This document shows, piece by piece, positions 21,806-31,685 of a DNA stretch of 64,000 nt. Under the pieces are notes generated by a model. It had not been told where the DNA came from. It was given only the letters and a program-made list of their open reading frames with translations, and ran no database searches. A program made the translations under genes and the position numbers. The stretch is from Parapristionchus giblindavisi (taxonomy: Eukaryota; Nematoda; Chromadorea; Rhabditida; Diplogasteridae): assembly GCA_943737045.1 (NCBI GenBank), contig CALSFV010000036.1:310001-374000 (forward strand), written 5' to 3'. Position 1 is the stretch's first letter. The number at the start of each line of letters is the position of its first letter.

Positions 21806-23171
21806 CATAGGTGGGCGCGTGAGAACGAATTCTTTTTGCACACAGACATGCCTTTCCTTGTGGGGCCTTGCGCATAGCTTTGCCTCGCAAAAAAATGAAA
21901 AATTTCCATTCAAATCTTCAAAAAATGACCATGTGTATAGCCTTGCCTTACAATTCTTCGGTTTGCGCACAGCCTTTCCCCCAGCGTGCCCACTAGGGTG
22001 GCGAGAACCAGTCACTAGTCACTAATTATTCTCTCTCTCCAACTAGTGCGTAATCTTTTCTACTCTCTCTGCTACTCTTCTGTCCCCTGTGGCAGCCGTG
22101 CGTTGGGGTCACGGTTGAGTAGAAAAATTACTCTTTTTCTACTCTTTTTGTTTTTCTCGGCTCTAAGTAATCAAAATGTGCAAATTTATATATTTTTGGA
22201 ATCCACAAATCAAGGGCTATTCAACAAGCCTAAAATTGACTGTTAAAGGACAATTTTAAATTTCTTCAATTTTTCAAGTCATGCATTGCAGTAATTATTT
22301 TATTAAAGTAATTCGAATAAGAATGAAAAATAACAATTAAAACTCTTCATCTTCGTCATCGGAGCAATTTTCATCGAAATCGCTCTCATCGGACGCATAT
22401 CCATGGGTCACTTCTGTCTGGGGAGCATTGGCAACATTGACAGAACGATCGGAATGAGGGACAAGGAGGAGAGGGGGCTGATAGGAGATCTCACGTGCAC
22501 GTTCGCCAATGGAATTGCAACAGAGAAGGAGGCAGGACTCGATTGTTTGTTTTTTTCGATTCCGATCCGAATTGAAGGAATGCATAACGTGAAAAATTGA
22601 AGAAAATAAAAGTGTTCTTTGACAGTCAAATTCATTACATTTTTTTACATTATAACAACTTTATTCAGCTAATATGGGTCAGCTGGGTCGCCATCAGGGT
22701 TCTCCAATGAGCGAATCGTATCTCGTGAGTTGTCCGCATCTGTCCAGCTTATCGACTGTCCAGTCGTCTTCCTCTTTATCCTTCATACGAACTTCACAAA
22801 GATCATCGGTTTATGCTCTAATCTTCACAATGTTGTCATCGAATTGAACTGACCTTCCATCGCCAATTGAGACGTTCATCGTTGTCACGAAGATTTGGAG
22901 ATCCATGGTCAAATTCAGACTTGGTTAATAGCCCTTGGCTTGTAGATTCCAAAAATATTCAGATTTGCACATTTCGATTACTTATAGCCGAGAAAACCCA
23001 AAAGGAGTAGAAAAAGAGTAGCTAAAATTAGTCACTAATGTTTCGATGATCTCATCACTACTAACCGTCGCGCGAGAGGTCGTAAATGTGTCTCTCTCGG
23101 TTGAGTAGAAGAGACTGTCACTAGGGCTAGTGAGTAGTGACTGGTTCTCGCCACCCTAATGCCCACCTATG
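21806..23171. mobile_element. Family C element, 8-bp TSD ttgcgtac, carrying a family D insert
   Basis: Begins cataggtgggcgcgtgag and ends gcccacctatg. ttgcgtac flanks both ends (21798-21805 and 23172-23179). Removing the family D insertion at 21994-23158 leaves a MITE of about 200 bp like the copy at 21123-21281. Confidence 0.85.
21994..23158. mobile_element. Family D hAT-like element, 1165 bp, 24-bp TIRs
   Basis: Perfect inverted ends tagggtggcgagaaccagtc...gactggttctcgccaccct a. Flanks gtgcccac and atgcccac match at 7 of 8 bases. A minus ORF 22585-22337 ends in an acidic run (DESDFDENCSDDEDEEF), and short minus frames at 22910-22690 read MDLQIFVTTMN and RMKDKEEDDW. None resembles a hAT transposase, so this is either a non-autonomous element or one with captured sequence. 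Confidence 0.8.
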
Positions 23172-23904
23172 TTGCGTACAGCCTTTCTCCCAGCGTGCCC
23201 ACCTATGCTCGTTGTTAGAGAACAGAGAAATAGTGTGCGCAATGAAGAGACGATTCAGAGGTAACGTTCACTTTAAATGCGTTCTCGGCAAGAAGTACCA
23301 TTGCCACTTCATTTTTCACTATTTGCGCCCACATCGGAGACTACACTTCACCCGCCCGATTCATGCCACACGAGCCAATGAAAACATCAAGCCAACATGA
23401 TTCGATGATGGACATGGTCTGAACCAAAACATTCACCCACATCAGACTACGAAACGATTCTTGGTCCAAGTGATGATCAAAGCACAAAACATCCGATCGG
23501 CGCTTCACAGTTTTCGTGAAGAAAAATCCAAATACTATGTGTTCCTACTCTGGTATTTCTAAACTCAAAATGTACTTATCATTTTCACTTGAAGTAGACT
23601 AGAAAGTCTATTTCAAATTATACGTAAATCTACTTCAAGTGGTGTACGTACAGTAACTGCATTTTGCCAAATATTCTTTCATTTGAAGTAGATTTAAATA
23701 AACTTCATGTCAGTGACGTATTTTAACAATATGTAAACTTGTTAAAATTTTGAAAGACCAGAGTAAACGTGCTACATCCCACTCGTACGATTCATGTCCC
23801 ACCCTCCAGCCAATATATAAACTCAACATGTTTCGTTGCTTCTTCCTGATAATGAGACTGTTGTTCAAACAAACAAATCATATGTGTGCCCCAATCAGAC
23901 TACC

Positions 23905-26900
23905 GTATACCTCATCGGCATTGTAGAGGTGGGCGTACTCAACGAGAGGATGAAGCAGACAACGTGCCAGGGAGAGCGCCTGACGGAGATATGTCAGTGA
24001 TTTGAAGTTTGCTTTATGTCTACTTCAAATGAAAATGATAAGTACATTGCAAGTTTTGAAATACCAGAGCAGGCGCTCTCATGTTTCACAGAAATCAAAT
24101 AACAGAAGGAAACTCTGAGGTGTAATGTAATGGCATGTGTAATGTAAATGACTAACCAATGAATAATAAAGATAATCATCTCCATCGAGTTCCTTGATCG
24201 GTTTCTCAGCAATGTATCTGAAATATTCAGGTTCGCCAGTATCCTCGATCATGCACCACACCGCTAATTGTAAATCACATGAAGCATAAATTCAACAGGT
24301 GCACAACATTGAAAAGTCTGCTCAATCAGATTAGTTTTAAAATATTGACCAAGATATATTTTGATTTTTTACTTATTTAGCATCTTTACAACAATCATAA
24401 ATATTATTATTATTATAATCACGGATACCTCTTCTTCCACACGGGATGACTCTCATCTCACGTCCCTTCTGCGTCGGTCGCACCGACACGGTCGCGCGGA
24501 TGCGGAACGTGTCGCGGATACGCGCGCGTACCTACAACAACTAATTGATAAGTATATGGTCGCTACCGTAATCCTCGAATGTAACGTACTCACCGCGGGT
24601 TCTCTCGAGATTTGCTTGGCGAGCATGAATATAGATCCATTGATGACGTCATCGACGGAGGGAAACGACGTCGAGACGTAGTCTTCAGCGGCCACGTGGG
24701 GATCAACCTATAAATAAGCGTTAGGTAATACATTAGAATTAGGTTAACTCTACATCACTAATAGAACAGCTTGAAACATGGAAATGTCCAGTGGACAAGC
24801 ATTGGCCAAAATTTTCAAATTCAGTCCGATAAAGGGAAAATTTCAAAATGAAGAATAATGAAAATTTTGTATGAGCTTTCTCGTAGTTTCAATAGATTTG
24901 GTATCAAGAGAGATAAATACGTTTTTAAAGAAGTTTTCCAGCTCGTATTAGGAAAGCAATAATTCCACGACCATATCAGAATAGCTTGAAACATAAATTT
25001 GACATGCTAAAACTAGGCGCTATATATCGCAACAACTCTAAATTTACAAAGGCTACTGTATCCATAAATCTATCGATCGATCGATAAATCAATCTACCGT
25101 ACCTGTGCCTGCTCGACATCGTGTCTCTTCCAGTCAAGATTCTCCGCGAATTGTCGCGCCGTCAGACCGAACTTGGCCGCCATCTCACCGATGTCAAACT
25201 CGACGCACATCTATAATATACGACATTTTTTAACCCGAAATGTTTCATCCCAAGAGTTTTCCATGTAAAACTGCGCGAAAAATAAATGAAACGGTGCAAT
25301 AGAAATGGGACACCAGTAAATTTTTAATGGAAAATTGGCTCGGGCACCCGTTTTACCTATGTCGTCAGAGATGCTCCATGGGATGGACCCGTTTTTGAAT
25401 TTTATGAATGAATTACAAGCAACACGAACAATCGGACTCTAAACCGTCCTTTATTCATTTAAATATCTTCATTTCATGGAACCCACAATTTCGTGAAGTC
25501 AGCTGGACCACAATTCTTGCAAGTGGCGAGGTACAATCGTTCGGAATGGAGAAACCTCATGGCAACCCAGCTACGAAACACCCATTAAAGCTGATAAAGT
25601 TGATTCAATGTCAATGTCAATGTTATGTCGTCTCTGCTCCTAACGATAAAATTGCTATGCCACAAATAGATATCGACAAACATCGGAAATTTACAAAACA
25701 TTCAGGCTCCCCTATCCATCAATAAATCTGTCAACAACTCGTACCCTCCTCGGATCAAATAATCGATAATATATCCTTCACGCAATAGTATTTTCTAGCA
25801 ATCAATCAATAGAACGTTACCGTACCCATCAAGATTAAATCAATCAATAAATAACAAGCTACCGTACCCCTCAGCAAAGTTGTTCTCCTTCCTCTTTTTG
25901 TGTCTCTCCCTCACTCCTCTCCTCTCATCCTTGTCGTATTCAATGAAATCATCCGCACGACTGCCATCACTCTCCGAGCCCTCATCTGAATATTATTATT
26001 ATTATTATTAAATATTTAATTCATTTTAAAATATTCATTTTTTGCTGTAAGTCATACTTCAACCAATTCAATAGGGGTAAAACACAGTAATTTTATTCAT
26101 CGTCACTAATAGCATTTTGCTTGGTCGAACCAACTAATAAAACGGCAAATCTTCATCATAATTTCGTGCAAAGCCATTACGGGTTGGTAGGAAAACAGAA
26201 ATTATCAATCAATAATACATACCATAGGATCTTTCTTTAGGCACAGGATCACGACGTGACGATGGAGGCTCATCATCATCCTAAATATGAACAAATTACA
26301 TTAAAATGTATCTAATTTAGCGTCAATGAACACATGTTCCTAATCAAACTTAAATTCGTCAATAAAGTTTGAAAAGTGCAATGCTCCCGATTAAACCAAG
26401 CGCTCCATCGCATTCGTTAGTTCTCATCATAGGTCGAAAAGTATGTCCCAAGGTACATTGCCTGACCGCATTTTGCAAAAAAAATGTGTTTGCAGGCTGT
26501 TATCAACTGCGTTGTGTTGCATTCCACGCAGTAGTGCGCAGTAGACCACGCACCATACACTACAATTCGCAAAACCGTTGCTTTCAACCTATGTTCTTGC
26601 TTTAAAGTGTAATATCTTTACCCGATGTCGACGAATTGCCTTGATTTTTTGAATATAACATGGCAATATACACAGCCAACTATAAAATCAGCCGCAATAA
26701 GGAAAAAGTCAGCCGCACCATGCTTTTTCATAAAAAATGTGTGACAGATTTAGGGCTATGTTCAACGTATGTTCCATGGAATTAAACTTTTTTTTTTTTT
26801 AATATTTCTATATTATATTTGCGAAATGCGGCAGATTTTTCTTGTACTATTTTTCATGCTCTTTCTTTTGATATATGGATGTCAAGGTTTGCATTGCATA

Positions 26901-28497
26901 TTGAACTAGAAAATCGCAGATGAAATATTGCAGTGATCTACAACTGTAATGAATTTATCAATTTTAAACACATTTATATATTACATTTCAAAATGCGTCA
27001 GATTTTTTAAAATAGTATTTGACATGCTCTTTCTTTTGGTGAATGGGTGCCAATGTTTACATTGCATATTCCGCTTGAAAATTACAAAAGTTTCTGAAAA
27101 AATCAAAAAAATCAGACCGCATTTTGACCGAAAATTTTCCAAAAAATCGAAAAACCTGACCGCATTTTGAAAACCAAGAACCTAGCTATTCGACATATGG
27201 TTCTCATTGCTCCTTATATTTGGAGAAACAAATAAATAAATAATAACTGACCAGTCCCATTCCGAATAGATCCTGTCCGATTGCAGTTCTATCATCAACT
27301 GGTTCTTCATCCGAGTCATCGATGTAAGCGACACGTTTGTGTTTCTTCAGTTGTCCCTTCACATTGAGATTCTCCTGAACGGATTAGGGCGGGTTACGGT
27401 AGCATTTCAGGGATATTGATTTCCTTCTGCCGTATTGGTTAAGACATAGAGAAATTTAGGTAGAGAATGAGATAAGAATAAGAAATGGTTGATATAGAAT
27501 TCGTTACAAGAAGAAGAAATAAAATATTTGAAAATTCAATAAAGTCGATCTTATTTGAGCAGTTTTCATATTTCACAGGCATCTCATACGAAAAAAAGAA
27601 GATACTACGTGAAAGTACAACGAGATTAATTATCTTTAAAAATATATTATAAATATATAAATATGCAAAGAAATAAACCTCAATAAGATCGAGATTCTCG
27701 TCATCAAGATCCTCTTCGAGATCAGACTTGGCTGACTTCTCCGAGGCATTATCTTCACCCTGAAAGCAATAATGAATAAATAAAATCCTTATTTTTACAA
27801 TATTACTTAGTTTAAACATTAACGTGGATACAAACCTATATTTTTGCGTTTTAAATATCATAAATATAATCATCGAGACAGTTACACTGCCTATGTGTTT
27901 GGTTCACAAACCAATATATTTTTCTCACGATTATTCCGTACATTTCCACAATATCGTTCATGCGTGAGCATGTGATAAATATGAATATACATGGATAATA
28001 GTCAAATGGTCATGATAATGTAATGAATAAATAACATAACATAAATAACAAAATACTAACCCCTTCAGCATCATCATCTTGATCAACAATGATATCTCCA
28101 ACGTTGCCTGTTCATCTTCGTCTTCATCATCATCCTCTTCTTCGTCACTGGAAATTTTTATATTAAATAAATATATAAAATACTAAATCAGACTGACTAC
28201 GTGGTAGAACGAACGGTCTACGAACTGAATATGACAGGAAATGCCGATTCTAACTCACATCAAACGAAAATAAAGAGTTCCAAGAGCAAACTTATGGGAA
28301 AACGAGTTAACCAAATCGAAATAAAGCAAAGAATAAACAAATGAGTGGGTAAAGAACGAACCTGCTCTCAATCTATAGCTTCTGCTTGTCCTTCTTTGAG
28401 CCACCAGAACGACTGCCCTTTCTCTTCTTCTGTTCCTTTTCTTTCTTTATTTTCTTCACTACGGGCTCGTCGTCTGCGTTTGCAGAGTCGCGTAGGC
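23905..28497 (-). pseudogene. Inverted SPT6 copy, N-terminal and core exons, disabled
   Basis: Exons match the intact gene at 59.5 kb: 28497-28362 (exon 2), 28142-28079 (exon 3), 27762-27680 (exon 4), 27374-27252 (exon 5), 26283-26226 (exon 6) and 25987-25870 (exon 7). SPT6 core exons follow: 25211-25104 (FDIGEMAAKFGLTARQFAEN), 24710-24596 (AAEDYVSTSFPSVDDVINGS), 24530-24432 (IRATVSVRPTQKGRE), 24262-24177 (IAEKPIKELDGDDYL) and about 23989-23911 (ALSLARCLLHPLVEYA). Defects: TAG at 28373-28375 where the intact gene has an Arg codon, a 7-base deletion in exon 3 (GAGAT then ATCATTG), an apparent 1-base loss after QKGRE near 24460, the lost acceptor of exon 2 at 28497, and missing exons between 7 and MAAKFGL. 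Intron 5 carries a 772-bp family A insertion. Confidence 0.85.
26428..27199. mobile_element. Family A element, 772 bp, 8-bp TSD gttctcat
   Basis: Begins cataggtcgaaaag and ends ctattcgacatatg. gttctcat flanks both ends (26420-26427 and 27200-27207). It sits in the intron between pseudo-exons 5 and 6, where the intact SPT6 gene has a 107-bp intron. No transposase frame is visible. The interior is AT-rich with repeated gcattttg/aaaatgcgg motifs. Confidence 0.88.
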
Positions 28498-28499
28498 GG

Positions 28500-30840
28500 G
28501 GGTGTTTATCAAAGAACCTCCTCCTATGCTTATCACGTCATATTTGACGACAATCCGTTTGTCAACTTTCATGCATACTGCCTCAAAAGTGGAAGAATGA
28601 GCGGGAACAGGTTAGCCACTGGGTAACAACCACAGAAGGAATACTTGAAGTGTTCCTATAATACGACAACACATCATCGATCGAAGAAGAAGATGAATAG
28701 CTTTTTAAACTAACATCCCCAATCTTATTCAATTTTGCGGAAGAATACAAAATGTGCTATAGAACGAGAAACAGAATGAAATTGGGAACAACGAATCAAA
28801 AAGAAGTTCACAAGGTTTTAGGGTTCTTGTAATTCGAATAGACTATGAACATCATCAACACAAAGTGATAAGAAAATGTTAAAACGAACTAACCAAATCG
28901 AAAAATTTCTCACATCGAAAGATGCTCATTTTTACAGTAACTTAAAATTGTAATCCTAATATATTTTAGTCTTCAATGGAATTCGCATGAATACGGTAGT
29001 TTTCAGATTCTAGAACTTTCTGTTTTTTCTGCTTTCCTTTTTATCATATTTTTTGGATCGGATTTTCTGTGCGCCGGCCCTCGCTTTCATTCTTTTGTCA
29101 GCATTTTCCTTTTTTTGCGCATGGGCCTGCTCTATCTTATATTTATTAAATTTCTGTTCAACTTCAGGAGACTTGTATTCCATGGATGTCATCCGCGTTA
29201 ACGCGGAAACTACTCCGTCGGAGCTCTCGGTCCAGACTACGAGTCTACGTTGCCCGTCTTCCCTCTGTACACGGTCATCCCATGCATCAATTACTCAATG
29301 ATCGGTAAGTATTTTGTTACGTGTAAAACATTTCGCTGACGCATTTCCGATATGATAAATAAGTATTTGAAAACATATGCTTTTCTGAGAGGAATCCAAT
29401 CTACCAACCGCGCAAGTTTCGCTGTTCGTTTATTTTTGTCTGCAAAACAAGTTTATTGCTTGGAAGCAAGCGGTGGCGCGTGCGGCACTTATTCCGCCCC
29501 CAATCTGACTACTTCATAGAGATAAAAGTTATCGACGATCTTTGCAGGCGTTTGCTCCAGTCTCATCATTCCCCAATCTGGTCCTTTTTGTCGGAGACGC
29601 CCGCCTCGTGCTGCTGATTGCCGTCCCCGACGAAATCTACTGCATGATCGCTGCTCTTCTGTTTTTGGTAGGTCAAATCTTTTTTATGTGGAAGTCGCAT
29701 CACCTGGTCGACATCGATGAAGGTTGATACACATTTTCTTGAACGTGTGACTGTAGTTTGTCAAAAACCACTGTTTACTTACGAGTTTACATTTGTGTAG
29801 TCTGCTGAGAGAATGTTAGGAACGAGCCACGGCTTGTCATTTTTTCATAGCCACTCCGAATCACGTTTGGCTGTTGAGGGTTAAGTTAAGACTAGCTCGC
29901 TTACAAATGATTTGTCTACTAATTATGTCTCATTGTTTTAAATTTCAGGTTGATCACTTTGTTCTTGCGTGCGCGCACATGGAGCGATTTACGGCAACGG
30001 CGAGCTTGATTACTGGAAAGGAGACCGGAGATGAACTACACTTGTACGGAAGAAGAGCTGCTCTTACTAGATAGGAAGAAGATTTCAGTGGGCTAACAGA
30101 GACTCCACACAAGTCTTTCGCGGCTTCGTTCGAGGGTGTTGCTGCTATGAAGGATTTGCCGAGGAGAAGTGATGCTGTTTCGTCTTTTCAGATTTGAATA
30201 AAGTGTTTCTGATGTTTAATCGCACTTGATTGTGGTGTCCATCCCCGCGAAGTGAAATGGGCGGAGTTGTAATCAGTATATATAAGATAACACTCGAATC
30301 CACAAGATTTCGTATATGTACATCATATGTTTTGATTACTAATAGGGACCCGTGGTCTAGTGGTTAGTAGCTCGGCCCATCAACCGGATGGGTTGGTCGG
30401 CGGAAAAGTTCGAGTACAAATAGGAGCAGCAAAAGAAGATCATCTTTTTTTTCTTCCCTACTTCCAAGTACATTTTTATTCTCCTTGAGGAAATGTGTCG
30501 AGTCCTTTGAAATTAACATCAATCGTGAAGTTACTACAAATCCGTTGCCGTGTAAAAGTAGCTTCCTCCTTTGCTTCAGCCCCGAGTAAATGTTAATGTT
30601 ACCTATGATTTTCGATCTAACTTGCACCTTCCCTTCCATCTACAGTAACCCTTCCCAGCAACAGTAACTAAACCATCCATAGCAACCCTTCATTTTTACA
30701 GTATCCTTTCCATCTAGAGTAACCTTTCCCAACCACAGTGTCCTTTACCAGCTACAGTAACCTTTCCCTGCTAAAGTAACCCTTTCATCTATAATAAACC
30801 TTCCATCTAGAGTAACCCTTAATTTCTATCTATAGATTTT
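28500..30840. repeat. Duplicated block, copy 2 (partner 11570-15140)
   Basis: It starts within 20 bases of the broken 5' end of the inverted SPT6 copy. A minus ORF 29192-29010 (MTSMEYKSPEVEQKFNKYKI, then KKENADKRMKARAGAQK and ending ESRKNRKF) looks like a Lys/Glu-rich coiled-coil C-terminus. Its counterpart at 12430-12250 is riddled with stops. On the plus strand IFDDNPFVNFHAYCLKSGR (28545-28601) and IDNPFVNAHAYCLRSGR (11631-11685) differ mainly by silent or conservative changes. The original gene is not recognised. 30640-30800 is a ctacagtaacc array. Confidence 0.65.
30346..30425 (+). other. tRNA-like sequence, second copy
   Basis: gacccgtggtctagtggtta repeats the copy at 14828, with atgg inserted after caaccgg and a weaker B box (agttcgagtac). 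Same interpretation: decayed tRNA or SINE head carried by the block duplication. Confidence 0.45.
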
Positions 30841-31685
30841 CTATCTTTCTATCCTTTCCCATCTCCATTCTATGATCTTTCGTTGAATTATATAAAGATC
30901 AACCGAAACATGAACACATATTATAATATCACTTTTCGCCTCTGTGTGAGGTCGATTAGGCACTTTTGGAGAACAGATTCTATTGATGCTATTGTCATGT
31001 CATAAGGCCAGAACGAATTGACAGAGATCTCCCGCAGGAGTTCGTGTGAGGTGAATAACTGGATAGTCTTTACCTTTACCAATTCACCCTTTGCGCACAA
31101 GTTTTTACCTTATGCACTGTGCGATACAAACGACATCATACTAGATTGAGATAGATTTATCGATTCCAATTCAGGCGCTGTAAAACAATAATAGAGATCA
31201 ACTCATTGCGTGATTAGAGATCAAAGATCAAAGATCATAAATTTTGAGACCAATATATATAACTACTGTATGCTAAATTTGTTTTCAAAAATCGATAAAA
31301 TATCATCTACTATGGCGAATTCACTGTGCATAGGGGTGGGAAAGCAAGAGTTTGCGTGATTGGTTTGAGCAAAATTTTTCGAAACAATAGTATAATATCT
31401 TTAAAAAGGCAATGTAAAGCATGGGATAGTACAACACAACCGGAGCATGAGACAAGAGCAGCATAGAGATCAATAATTTCACGAGAGATCAAAGATCAAA
31501 GATCAAACTACAAAAAATGTCATCGAGAGGACTAGGAGCTATACAAGGATAAAGTGCTGTGGATACCCGTAAATCGCTGAAAGAGTACATAGAATAGAGA
31601 ACTGGCAAGACATCGGAGGCAGCGGAGCTAGGGAGGTCAAAGATCAAAGATCAAAGATCAAATTCTAAAGATCAAAGATCAAAGA
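30841..31685. other. Intergenic, 3' flank of cdka-1; GATCAAA arrays
   Basis: No exon supported. Heptamer arrays (gatcaaa)n lie at 31210-31235, 31485-31510 and 31632-31688, the last running to the cdka-1 stop codon. Confidence 0.6.

Larger units (their letters stand above)
21123..23207. mobile_element. Family C hAT-like composite, 8-bp TSD ctcgttgt
   Basis: Begins cataggtgggcgcgtg and ends cccagcgtgcccacctatg. ctcgttgt stands on both sides (21115-21122 and 23208-23215). It contains several internal copies of the same ends: a complete 159-bp copy 21123-21281, a left-damaged copy about 21425-21614, and a further insertion 21806-23171. The parts between are mariner fragments. The internal motif ccttgcgcatagccttgcctcgcaaaa repeats in each copy. 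Confidence 0.8.
21071..23276. mobile_element. Family B TTAA MITE split by a 2.1-kb insertion
   Basis: Left part 21071-21122 (ttaaagagagcgaaacctc...) and right part 23216-23276 (...gaggtaacgttcactttaa) correspond to the intact palindrome at 36070-36190 once the insertion 21123-23207 is removed. TTAA stands at both outer ends. Confidence 0.8.

Noticed and set aside
21242..22025. Several overlapping ORFs of 60-173 aa
   Set aside because: They are frames through repeated family C MITE copies. Only the short mariner-like stretches on the minus strand (21729-21622 and 21420-21283) have family support.
22690..22910. Ubiquitin-like protein from MDLQIFVTTMN and RMKDKEEDDW frames
   Set aside because: Resemblance is limited to a few residues, frames are interrupted, and no splice model joins them convincingly.
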